This document shows positions 1-9,832 of a DNA stretch of 64,000 nucleotides, piece by piece (position 1 is the stretch's first letter; every line of letters starts with the position of its first letter). The translations under genes were made by a program, and so were the position numbers. This DNA is from Tolypocladium sp. Sup5 PDA-1 (Eukaryota > Ascomycota > Sordariomycetes > Hypocreales > Ophiocordycipitaceae), in assembly GCA_000750105.3 (NCBI GenBank), contig JPHH03000011.1, positions 124,001 to 188,000 on the forward strand. Direction: 5' to 3'. The notes beneath the pieces were generated by a model. The model was not told where the DNA came from. It was given only the letters and a program-made list of their open reading frames with translations, and ran no database searches.

Positions 1-1756
1 ACACCTGCCGTCGTCACCTGTCGTCATCCCGACCCCTATGGGCGGCGAGACGAACCGCCGATTTCAACGCCGGGTTCACGGGCAGCTATGATCCCTCGGT
101 AGAGTCGGGCCGCGGTCCCATGTTCAACAAGGCAAACTTCGGCGTTCCCCAATTCTACCCCCGAGACCTGAAGAAGCGTGTGGACGAGTACGTTGTCGGA
201 CAGGACCGGGCCAAGAAGACGATATGCGCGACGTTGTTCAATCACTATCAGAACCTTCGCCGACGGCACCAGCACGAACACGAGGATAGAAACGTGCAGG
301 AGAAGCTCATGCGACAAAGATTCGCGCGAGACCGAGAGCTGCACCAGAAACGTCGTGACACGCACCCTGTGGAAGGTCAGCCCGCGACCTACAGGCCGGG
401 CCAACGAGACGCCGCTGACGAGCTGAATCAAGATGAATTCCCGGGCCACCACGAATCTGTGCGACAGCTGTATGAGATGAACGAGTTCGAAGACGATCCC
501 CTCGACCACCTGTACAGCCCAGAGGACCCGTCCAAGCCTGAACACGTCAAAATTGACAAGAGCAACCTCTTATTAATTGGCCCTACTGGGGTCGGAAAGA
601 CCTACATCCTGGAGTAAGTGGCTTGCCACTATCATCTTGATGACTTTTTGTGCTGACTGGGATCAGGACACTGAGCAAGAAGATCCAGGTCCCGTTCACG
701 ATTTGCGACTGCAACTCGCTGACCCAAGCTGGATACATTGGACAGGATGTGGAGACGTGCATTGAGCGCCTGCTGATAGAGGCCAACTACGATATAAGGG
801 CGACGGAATACGGAATTGTTGTTTTGGACGAGTTCGACAAATTGGCCCGGAGAGACTCGCCCACTGGCCGAGATGTCGGTGGCGAGGGCGTGCAACAAGC
901 ACTGTTGAAACTCGTCGAGGGAACCAAGGTCACCATCAATGTCAAGGACAATCGGTCGTCGCGATCTACACCACCCATCACGACCAACTACAGCTCCTCC
1001 GGAGCTTCTTCCTCGTCACCTCAAGCCGCACCTCCCGGGGGCAAGGTGGATCAGTACACTATCGATACTTCAAACATCCTCTTCATCTTCTGCGGCGCCT
1101 TTGTTGGCCTCGACAAGTCCATTGTGCAGCGAGTGGCGAAACCGTCCATGGGATTCGGGGGCGAGGTCAAAGGACGGTCGACTCTCTCTGGGAGCAAGCA
1201 CGTTCTTCCTCCAGAGAATTACACTCACCTTGCCCATCATAACTCCGTATCGGCGCCCTCCTTTACACCCTTGGACCTGGCAACGCCAGCAGACCTCCAG
1301 AGCTTTGGGTTCATCCCGGAGCTCATTGGCCGCTTGCACAACATCTGCGCCCTCAGTCCCCTATCCAAGGATGACCTCCTGCGCATCCTCACGGAACCAA
1401 GGAACAGCCTCGTCGCGCAATACACGGCACTGTTTGAGACGTACCCGTCTCGGCTTTACTTTACGGACAAGGCCCTGTACGCCATCGCAGAACGGGCTGC
1501 CGCATCCGACACGGGCGCGCGGGGGCTGAAGATGGAAATGGAGCGAGTCTTGGCCGAGCCCATGTTCGATGCCCCCACGCCATATGTCCTCATTACGGAG
1601 GGCTGTGTCAAAGGCACGGAAAAGGCGGCGTACTGGGGCAAGGATGGGCGGTTCGAGCTGGATAGACGGTTGGAGGAAGAGGAGATCCATCGTCCCAGCT
1701 CAACGCCGCAAGTGACGTTTGAGCGGCTTAGGGAGGCTGGGCAGAGCGGCGGCTGA
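1..1756 (+). CDS. MCX1: Mitochondrial ClpX-type AAA+ ATPase (5' partial)
   Basis: Partial gene entering from the left edge, open in frame from base 3. Exons <3-613 and 667-1756 flank a 53-nt intron (gtaagt...cag), giving 566 visible residues. It is the ATP-driven unfoldase related to bacterial ClpX, expected in the mitochondrial matrix. Visible landmarks are the Walker A GPTGVGKT (nt 579-602), the ClpX-typical AGYIGQDVE just after the intron, Walker B VVLDEFDK, the ClpX-like stretch FGFIPELIGRL, and a sensor-2 segment TGARGLKMEME near the C-terminus. Two insertions depart from bacterial ClpX: a charged, His/Arg-rich stretch of roughly 110 residues before Walker A, and a Ser/Pro-rich stretch between Walker B and sensor 1 (about nt 945-1045). 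Neither a zinc-binding domain nor a targeting peptide can be judged because the start is missing. Family assignment is secure; mitochondrial location is inferred from fungal homologues. Confidence 0.93.
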
Positions 1757-2083
1757 TGCTGTGATATGACGGGATGTACGGACGTCTCGGCATACGCAAG
1801 GACATGGCGTTGGATGGGGCATTTTTACTAGGCAAGCCGGTGAATTCACATTTGCATTTCGTCTATGCAACCGCGTGTGATGACAGCAATGGAAACCATG
1901 ACTTGAGTTCCGTCGTTGTGGTACAGTATTTACATCCGCTAGACACTTGGCTCCCTTCCTCTTGCAAGCCCACGACCCGTCCCCCACGCTCTACGACCAT
2001 TTTACACATGGGAGAACAGGATGCCCCATGGGCCACCCGTGCTTCTATCACAAAAGAGATTAAATGGTATTTGTCGAGGGTAT
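1757..2083. other. Intergenic, convergent 3' ends
   Basis: Space between the convergent ClpX and COX5 genes. It must hold both 3' UTRs. I see no gene, RNA or repeat in it. Confidence 0.7.
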
Positions 2084-2922
2084 TTAGCGGCCCTTGGGGG
2101 GAGACTGGACCTGGCCCTTGCCAGAGTAGCCCTCGGAGGTGATGCCGGTGATGGGGTCGGCTTTTTGTTGCTGTGCGGCACGCGTCAGCCATGTGCACGA
2201 TGGTATAGGTAGGGACTGGCATGCATACCTTGAGGAGCTCGTTGGACGCCTCCTGGTACTCCTGGGACATGGTGGCGGGCTCAGGCTTGGCAAAGGCGCG
2301 GACGATGCTGAAGATGGCGACGCTGGCACCGAGGCCCATGGCGACGCCCCAGGCGATGCGGGCGTTGGTACCGGGATGGTCGGCGGCGCGGGGGCCATGG
2401 GGACCGAAGGCGATCCAGTATGCTGGTGAGACGATTTGAGTTAGTTTTCTGGTCCAAAGTGACGCATGCCGCGGCCGCTTCCCCAGACTCCCACCACGCC
2501 CGCCATTGGCCGATCCGCCAATTGACTACTGGAGACGGGACTGAGGCTCTTAATTGAGCTTCGAGGCAAGGCTGGGGTGTCGCGTGGTGGTGGAGCAGAG
2601 GCCTGGGGAGCGGGAAGGCTGGCGTTGGGGACGGACGGCCAGCTCGGCTGTCCGACCGGGAGGTATTTTTGCACGAGGGATAGCACGCACCGGCCTTCTT
2701 CTCCTGGACCGTCAGCTCGGTCCAGCTGCCCTTCATGCGGTCGCGCAGGGCCATCCAGAGGTCGGCCTGCTCCTGGAGCGGCATGCCCTCCCATCGCTTC
2801 TCGATGTTGGCGAGCGTCGGGTTGGAGATGGCGTGCGTGGACGAGGCGCGGGAGACGGCCACGGCCGGGACGCTGCGCACCAGGCCCTTGCGCAGCAGAC
2901 TCGACGCCGGGGTGCGCAGCAT
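2084..2922 (-). CDS. COX5: Cytochrome c oxidase subunit 5, mitochondrial
   Basis: Nuclear-encoded subunit of respiratory complex IV in the inner mitochondrial membrane (yeast Cox5, equivalent to mammalian COX4). Exons on the minus strand are 2691-2922, 2229-2422 and 2084-2170; summed length is exactly 171 codons (170 aa), matching the usual fungal length. Residues 1-26 are basic and lack acidic residues, as in a mitochondrial presequence (MLRTPASSLLRKGLVRS). The mature N-terminal region contains IEKRWEGMPLQEQADLW. A single membrane helix lies in exon 2 (IAWGVAMGLGASVAIFSIV), followed by the intermembrane tail. Donors are gtgcgt and gtatgc; acceptors end caccag and cacag. The ATG at 2922 opens the only frame that fits. 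An inverted CCAAT pair lies about 250 bp upstream. Confidence 0.93.
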
Positions 2923-3795
2923 TTTCGGGGATATCGCGAGGTGTCGTATCGGGGTCTGGGGGGTTCAATTGGCGCAGTTTGCGAGGTGCAGAGGGCGATG
3001 GCGGGTTTCGAGACGGACGGACGGAGAGGGTGAAGTTTTCGGGAGTCGGAAGCAATCGTATGATGGATTTCCTCGCTGCTGAGCGTTTGGGTTGGTTGGC
3101 CCCCCTGCGAGAGGGAGCTCGGGTGTCTGCGGGCGTGACTAAGCTGTGGGCGGAATGGCACAGATCACGTGCGAGATTGGTGCTGCTGGCCAATCACATG
3201 CGCTGGATTTGTTGTTGATGGCATTGCCTCTTCCGGAACCGTCAGCCAGCCAGGAGGCAGACGATGGTCATGCCACTGGGATGTCTAAATGCCGCGATTC
3301 CATCTACCCAGGGCTGCACGACAGTCACATTTACCAGTAATCGCAGGGCCAAGATAGTGTCAAAACGTGAATCGTTTCCTCGCCATGCGATGTGCAGTTC
3401 GGTGGCCCCTTGGTCTGTTAGTGGTTCGAGTAGCCGTTGGCACAGGCTTGACAAGTTATGAAGCCCAGGGCCAACGTGAGCTTGTGAGAATGAGAGACGA
3501 ACACATGCTGCGTCCAGCGTATTACCGTGCCAATGGTCTTGCATCGCATTGCGCTAAACTGATTCCGCGAGCCAGTCTATCGTGTCCTGGGTCCGTGGAC
3601 GCCAAATGAGCAGAGAATCCTCCGTCTATTATGTACCGGCGCTCTCCCGCCTCTATACCGACTGCCAAACCAGATATCCCCTATCCCATCCGTGTTTCTT
3701 TCCGTAAAAGCCCGTAAATATTAGCCGCTGTCGCTCATGAAAATGGAATGCTCCTTTCCTCTCATTCAATCAGCCATCATGAATCAATCATTCGT
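2923..3795. other. Intergenic: COX5 promoter and MFS 3' region
   Basis: Upstream of COX5 (minus) and downstream of the MFS gene (minus). The COX5-proximal half carries the CACGTG and inverted CCAAT elements listed separately. The remainder shows no coding signal I can support. Confidence 0.6.
3166..3195 (-). promoter_or_regulatory. CACGTG plus inverted CCAAT pair upstream of COX5
   Basis: CACGTG (3166-3171) is followed by GATTGG (3175-3180), a 9-nt spacer and CCAATC (3190-3195), forming an inverted pair of CCAAT boxes about 250 bp upstream of the COX5 ATG. CCAAT is bound by the HAP/CBC complex, which in fungi activates respiratory genes, and CACGTG is a bHLH site. Function here is inferred from sequence and location only. 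Confidence 0.5.
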
Positions 3796-5572
3796 TCAAA
3801 ACTGGACGCCAAAGAGGTTCTTTTCCCGGATGCGCTCGCCATATCGGAAGAAGATGATTGGTACGGGGATCATGGCCAAGGCGATGAAAGCCAGAAGCGA
3901 GCTTCCCCAGCCCAGGCCCAGGGTCGCAAACATCCGGCCCCCAGCCAGCGGCAGCACCGCGCCTCCGAGAGACCGGAGGACGGTGCTGGCAGCGACAGCG
4001 GAAGCAGCAAAGGCGCCAAACGCATCGACCAGGTACGTCGAGATGGCCATCTAACAAGCCAGTTAGCATATTTCAAGGATCAAAGGACATGATTGCAGCT
4101 CGTGCTTACAAATGCGAGGGTCATCCCGAAACCCAAAAAGGACGTGCCAATAATGGGGAGAATCCAGTGTTGTTGTGTCTTGGCCGTCCAGCCAAACCAG
4201 AACAGCCCGACGGGGACGGCAATTCCAGCAATGACCATGAGTGGCAGTCGGTACTCTGGCTTGAACACGCCGCCGTTCTTCTTCCGCAGGCCCTCGACCA
4301 TTCGGTCAGATACGGCCCCGGAAACGAGCAGACCCAGCGCTGAGCCGGTGCCGATGCCCAGATAGGAGAGCCCGACCTGACCGGTTGTGAAGCCGTACTC
4401 ATGCTGGAACAGACTCGGCATGGCGGTGAAGATGAGGTAGAGGTACCCGTACAGGATGAACATGTACAGGGAGAGAAGAAAGACAATCGGGGAGAAGATG
4501 AGCATCTTGCTCGGTCGGACGATGGCCGAGGTGAAGATCTCCTTGGTCGAGCGGCCGGTGTCGAGGGATGATCGGAGGGCCGTGTTGCCAGTCTCTTTGC
4601 GGAGCTTCTTCGTCTTTCGGTCGAGGATCGCGTAGGCGTAGGTCTCGCGCAGGAAGATGAAGGACAGCAGCATGATGACGCCGCCCTAAAAGTCCATCAG
4701 AAACTGTTACCTTCCGTGGACCAAGACATGTACTCACCGCAATTGCCAGCACCCAGAACGACCACCGCCAGCCTTTGGCTTGAGTTAGATATCCTCCAGC
4801 TGCAATGCCCAGTATTAGTCAAGCTCTTATACAGCACACTGCTCGAACACATACCGATAGGTCCCAGGACAGGTCCAAGCAGGGGCCCAAACACCCACGC
4901 GGCCATCACTTTCCCTCGCTTCTCTCGAGGCACCAGATCGGCAATGGAACCGGGGCCAATGGCCATGGGGCAGCTGCCAGCTAGACCAGCAAACAACCGG
5001 AGGACGATCAGCGCCGCCAAGTTCGGCGCCACGGCACAGGCAATGGTGAAGATGACGAAGAGGACGTTGCAGACATGGTACAACGGTGCTCGCCCGTAAA
5101 TCTCAGATAGCGGCGCAATGACCAGCGGGCCGAAGCAGTAGCCGACGACATACACGGACACGATGAACGAGGCGAGCTCTTCGTTGGTTGAGTTGAAGTC
5201 GGCCATGACCTGGGGGATGCCAGGGGCAAAGATGGAGGACGCGAGGGGGCTGTCTGGTGTTAGCCTTGCTGGCGACCCGACCCGACTCGGGTTCTCTCAT
5301 TGCCATTCTTACCTAATGAAGGTGATGGCGGAGACGATTCCTATGGCGAGCGTCTTTTTGGAAAAGGACCAGTTGAGGGGGTTCGCTGGGTCGTTGGGCC
5401 CGTCCCAGTCGACGACATCGGGATCTTGTGTTGTAGGCTCCGCATCCTCGTGGACAGGTGAAGTGCTCTCGGCATCGCGCTCAACGTCCTTCTCCTGGTC
5501 GCGGTGTGGGAACCCTGCGACTGTCGAGGTGCTCGAGACGCATGCATTCTCTCCCACGCTGGGAGGTGCCAT
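3796..5572 (-). CDS. MFS transporter, DHA1 (drug/H+ antiporter) type
   Basis: Predicted 12-helix proton-driven exporter of the plasma membrane. Minus-strand exons 5313-5572, 4855-5249, 4738-4799, 4110-4685 and 3796-4050 join in frame to 516 codons (515 aa). The N-terminal 90 residues are hydrophilic and acidic, including the fungal DHA1 signature DPANPLNWSFSKK just before helix 1. A motif-A equivalent APLSEIYGRAP follows helix 2, and the antiporter motif C GPVLGPIAGGY spans the exon 2/3 junction. The last exon begins MAISTYLVDAFG, typical of helix 10-11 in these pumps. I chose the ATG at 5572 (MAPPSV); the frame is open further upstream without another ATG. The gene diverges from a Zn2Cys6 regulator at 6428, which could control it. 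The substrate cannot be read from sequence. Confidence 0.9.
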
Positions 5573-5984
5573 CTTGTCGTTGGCGCACCCGCAGGAGGTA
5601 GGCACTGGGCTGTGGCTGTATGGACGATCTCGATCTGGCTGCAAGTTTGTGTCGCGATGTTGGAGGCTCGAGACAAGGCGAGTTCATACAGAGAGGAGGT
5701 GAGGAAGCTGGCGCCAGGTTGGTTAAGTGAGGAATGGATTGTCAATACTCAAGAAGGTCCAAACAAGGCCAAGACAGGCTCAGGCTGATATTCATATACA
5801 CATTTTCAGAGCATCCAACTCAGGTGGTATCTCCGCGCCATCCCTGCCCGTCCACGGACAAAGCCAGTCCATGGTGTTCATGGCCAACAGCGCGCCTCGC
5901 CATTGCAGCATCGGGCTGTTGCAGGCTGGCCGAGCCCGAAACAGCGCGCGCGTGGCGCATCTCGCGAGATCATCTCTGGACTGC

Positions 5985-5998
5985 ACGGACTAGTCCGT
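5985..5998. promoter_or_regulatory. Palindrome with CGG-N6-CCG core
   Basis: Perfect 14-nt palindrome ACGGACTAGTCCGT. CGG-N6-CCG is the half-site geometry used by Ppr1/UaY-type zinc cluster proteins, so it is a candidate operator for the adjacent regulator. About 430 bp from the regulator ATG and 410 bp from the MFS ATG. Confidence 0.45.
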
Positions 5999-6246
5999 AA
6001 AGACAAGGCAGACGCAGGCGGATCAGCGAAAACAAGCAAGGGGACACGGCTGTCACACCACCACGGCTGCACGCCGGACTGACGGTGAGCAGCGAACTTG
6101 GACAGCTTCATATTAAAACCCGTAAGCGGCCTCGCAGCTCCTTGGGCAGGACGGCAAGGACGGTTCGGGGATGACCCATAAAACCGGCTCGGGCATTTCA
6201 TGATTGGCCAGCGTCCTCGGAGATGGCAGCGGTCGTGCCGTCCGGG

Positions 6247-6282
6247 CCGCGGAGCGTCCACGGAGTCTCCGGGAATCCGCGG
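6247..6282. promoter_or_regulatory. Nested inverted repeat with CGG-N5-CCG centre
   Basis: Outer arms CCGCGGA (6247-6253) and TCCGCGG (6276-6282) flank an 11-nt palindrome CGGAGTCTCCG (6261-6271). Zinc-cluster dimers bind inverted CGG triplets, so this is a candidate site 146-181 bp upstream of the regulator start. Local GC richness makes chance occurrence possible. Confidence 0.4.
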
Positions 6283-6427
6283 GATGGAACGGCCCAAGTC
6301 CGTCCAACAAGGACTTACACCCTCATCTCAACTTACTCACAGCCCGCCGCAGCAACAATCGCCCAGGTCGAATAAGCAGAGAAAATTGTGACAAAGACAG
6401 CAGGCCAAGTGAGAAGAGGAGCCCCAG

Positions 6428-8773
6428 ATGGGTCGCCAACAGCCGCCGAGACAGCGCCCGATCTCGTGTACGCTGTGCAGGGTGCGCAAGCTGCGCTGCA
6501 GCCGCGTCTTCCCCTGCTCCAACTGCACATCCCGCGGAGTCGTCTGCCAGCACGACGGCGCGCCACATGGCGTTGGCACGGCCCCGGGTGTGAATCTGGC
6601 CGGCATCAGCAAGGACGCCGCGTCCAGTGCCAGTGCCGGTGCCAAGGATCTCTCTGCCGTCGACCTGCTGTCGCGGCTTGAGCGCCTCGAGGCCTTGGTC
6701 GCCTCCCAGGCCAAAACTGCGGCAGCCGCGCCGGAGCCGCAGAGGCAGGCGGCCTACCCTGAACCGAGCCAGCCGGTGACGCTATCGTCGTCGTCGGCGG
6801 TGCCCTCGCGGCTGCAGCGTCTGACGGCAGACGCGCTGTGGCTCGAGAAGTCGTGCTCCGGCCAGAAGCTCCTGGTGAGTGCTCGCTTGCTCGCTTGCTT
6901 GCTTGACCCAGTCCCATGTCATCAGTGTTCCAAGTCCATGGGATCCATGATCCGTCCTGGTCCCCGCCGTGTGGCTGTCTGTCTAACATCGACCCTCCGT
7001 GCCAGGACTCCTTGGTGGCGGACCCCATCACGTTTCGCACATGTCCCATCCGCCTCATCACCAAGCCGTCGTCGTTTGTATTTGAGCGCGACGCCTCGCC
7101 CGGGTCCCTGGGAGCGAATGGAGTCGTCAAGTGTATCTGGCTGCCCCAGCGTGAAGAGGCCCACGGCCTGTTGCAAAAGTACACCAGCGACGTCAGCCAC
7201 TTCCACCACATCATCCACAAGCCGTCTCTGCCCGGCCTCATAGACGACGTCTACAACGGCCTGGACCAGGGCAACGGCGTCAACCTCGGCGCGCTGGCGC
7301 TCCTCCTGAGTATATGCTCCAGCACGACGTATGCCTGGACGACGCACGACGACGCCAGGGGCCTGTACGCGAACGCGGCGGAGGCAAACTCGTACACAAC
7401 CGCGTGGCTCAAGGCCGCCCTGGACGTCGTCGACTATGCGCAACGCACGGCGCATGTGTCGCTGGAGTGCACGCAGGGCATGATCATCGTGTTCTTCGTC
7501 CTGTGCAGCCTCGAGGGCGTCTCGTCGCGGGCTCGTGCTCTGGTTGCCCAGTCCATCGCCATGGGCCGGGAGCTGGCCCTGCACTGCATCGACTACCCAA
7601 GCAACTCTGCCGCCTCCGACCCGGCCCAGATGAACACCATCAAGACTGAGATTGGACGCAGGGTATGGTGGTACCTCGCCGCATCGGACTGGTAAGACTC
7701 ACCCGGTGCCCATTTTCATCTCACCCTCGGCTGACACCAGAACCAGGATGCTATCGCAGTTCTCGGCCCCCCAAGAAGGGACGTACACCGTACTGCCGAG
7801 CCGCATGGCGGTTCGGAAACCTCGCAACGCCAATGACGACGATATCGTCGACGGACGAGAAGTTGTTGATCGCCCGCTCGAAGAGGCAACCTGCGTGTCA
7901 TACCTTCTTCAGCGTGTCAAGCTGGCGGAAGTATGCCATGAGCTGCTGGATCGAAGCCCGTTCATCCTCCTGAGCCCAGAGGCAATGGACTACCAGCAGG
8001 TCATGGAGGTCGACGCCAGGCTCCGGCAGTTTATGCAAGATATGCCGTCCTTCTTCTCGCTCGACAACACGGATCTGCACAGCCTCCCCTCGACCGATCC
8101 CCGCCGCTCTCCCAGCATCACGGTACAGCGCTACACGCTCAACATTCTCCTCCACCGCCAGCTGTGCAAGCTGCACCTCCCCTATCTTGCCCGAGGCACC
8201 GTCGAGCCTGCGTTTGCGTACTCTCACGAGTCTTGCCTCAAGTCGGCCCGGCTCATCATCCACGTGGAGCACCAGCTGAGGAGGGAGAACTTGCCATTCG
8301 TGTCATTCCGCCAGCGGATGAACATGGTGCTGAGGAGCGTCTTTGTCGCATGCATTGCCCTTGTTCTGCATGCATGCTTGGGCAACGACTCCCAGGACAG
8401 CGTCGCGAGCGGCGAGGAGGTGGCCGACGCGTGGGACATCCTGAACGAGGCCAGAGACCAGTCGCCACTGGCGTCGAAGCTGCTGGAGCTCTCGATCCAG
8501 GTGCTGAAGAAGAACAAGGCAACGCACCCGGCACTGGAGGCCCTGAAGAACCAGCCGTCCGTGAGGCTTCGCCCTCATGGAGGAACGCCGCCGATGACCC
8601 CCGACTCGGGGCATCAAAACGAAAACAGAAACGGCGCGATGGCCCAGCAGCTGAATCCGGAGTCGGAGACTGCGTACCTGGAGCGGGAGTGGCAGGCACT
8701 TCAAGGGAGAATGGACCTGGACGCCATAGATTGGGACAGGTTATTCTGGGGTCTGGATGCGCCGTTCATATAA
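6428..8773 (+). CDS. Zn2Cys6 fungal-type transcription factor
   Basis: Nuclear zinc-cluster regulator. Exons 6428-6874, 7006-7691 and 7747-8773 give 719 aa. The DNA-binding domain is at residues 14-40 with the spacing C-X2-C-X6-C-X5-C-X2-C-X6-C (CTLCRVRKLRC...CSNC...C). It is followed by a short leucine-rich dimerisation helix DLLSRLERLEALV (about 78-90). The middle region is a fungal-specific transcription factor domain: the block RRVWWYLAASDWML, split by the second intron, is its hallmark. The second acceptor had two choices; only the one at 7746/7747 keeps the DWML reading. The start at 6428 has no in-frame competitor close to the zinc cluster. Divergence from an MFS exporter suggests a local regulator-efflux pair, but the target is an inference. 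Confidence 0.92.
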
Positions 8774-9241
8774 ACCAGGGTGATTCTGACAAGTATTATA
8801 TGCGTCTTGTGGGTGGACTGGAATCTCTTGGTCCCTCAACCCCTGAGGGGCACAACCTGTACATAAGATACCTAGACACGACGTTAATGTTTGCAAATAA
8901 CGAATATTATGATGGAAATGCCCATGCCAACGCCCCCCAGAGTATATGTGCCGCCTATCGCAGACAAGTCTACTATACAATTATGTACAGCTTCCAGATG
9001 GGAAGTCCCGGTTGGATGTGAATTTTGTGTGTACAATTTGTGATCAATACGCGAGGACCAGCATCCCGCGCGATGCTGCCGCAGAGGCATAGCTCTCGTA
9101 GTCTCTGGTTGGCCGATTCTTGATCACCTCTTTTCTGCGGCTGTTGTGTTGGGTTTCGCCTCAGCAGGTGATTGAGGGTTGAGACCACGCCTATATGACT
9201 TATGAGCAACACAAATTTGACTATTCGAGAACAGGAGACGC
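8774..9241. other. Intergenic, convergent
   Basis: Between the 3' ends of the zinc-cluster gene and the microprotein gene. AT-richer than its surroundings; no supported feature. Confidence 0.6.
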
Positions 9242-9446
9242 CTACGCTTTGGTCTGATCCTCCCCGGGAAGATCCTTTGGAGCAAGCACTGGCTGAAAGG
9301 TATAGTATCCTGAGCAGCAGCTGCAGTGTCAGTCATTGATGACTTTTCATCTCGTCAGGAATGACAGGGTCAAGGGCGAACTGACCTCCGAGAACGCCAC
9401 AGAAGACTGTGAGCGCAAGCGGCAGCGCTTTCTGCAAGGCACTCAT
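9242..9446 (-). CDS. Spliced 42-aa single-pass membrane microprotein
   Basis: Tiny gene found by splice reconstruction. Exon 1 is 9386-9446 (61 nt) and exon 2 is 9242-9309 (68 nt); the 76-nt intron starts gtcagt, has a CTGAC branch sequence and ends gctcag. Together they encode exactly 42 residues and a TAG stop. The product begins MSALQKALPLALTVFCGVLG, a hydrophobic helix of about 17 residues after a short basic start, and continues GYYTFQPVLAPKDLPGEDQTKA. Frame closure across the intron and the clean aromatic motif GYYTFQP at the junction argue for a real gene. I do not recognise a named function. The N-terminal helix with a Lys would suit a mitochondrial or ER membrane, but that is a guess. 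Confidence 0.6.
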
Positions 9447-9832
9447 GGTGGACGAGCTGCCTGGAGGAGCAAGATGGAAGTTTTGGCAGTGGAATTGAGG
9501 ATGGACCTCGCAGGGTCGCACCGATGTGTGGTTCGAGGCCTGTTGATGGCTCCAGTGGTTCCAGTGACGCTAGGGGTCCTCAGTGGCCGGCTGAGACCCG
9601 AGGGGCGGTTGCCCCACTTGGTTCACGCGCCTTTCGGAACGCGTCTCCCGTTTGCCCAGCGCGTTTAGCAGCTTCCGATGCTTATCGAAGTCGTGAGGAA
9701 CGTTCACCACGACGCCTTGTTCTGCACCCAATTCGAGCCAACGCCCGACGACCGTCATCTCCCGCCTCGAGACGATCCGTGCCGCTGCACACAACTCCCT
9801 TTGACGTCATGAGACGATGACGACCGGGGACC
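9447..9832. other. Divergent promoter region
   Basis: 386 bp between the microprotein gene (minus) and the MMS22-family gene (plus). No distinct motif recognised. Confidence 0.5.

Larger units (their letters stand above)
5573..6427. promoter_or_regulatory. Divergent promoter between MFS and Zn2Cys6 genes
   Basis: 855-bp shared upstream region of the exporter (minus) and the regulator (plus). It contains the inverted zinc-cluster-type sites listed separately at 5985-5998 and 6247-6282. No convincing coding sequence was seen; short frames here lack splice support. Confidence 0.6.
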
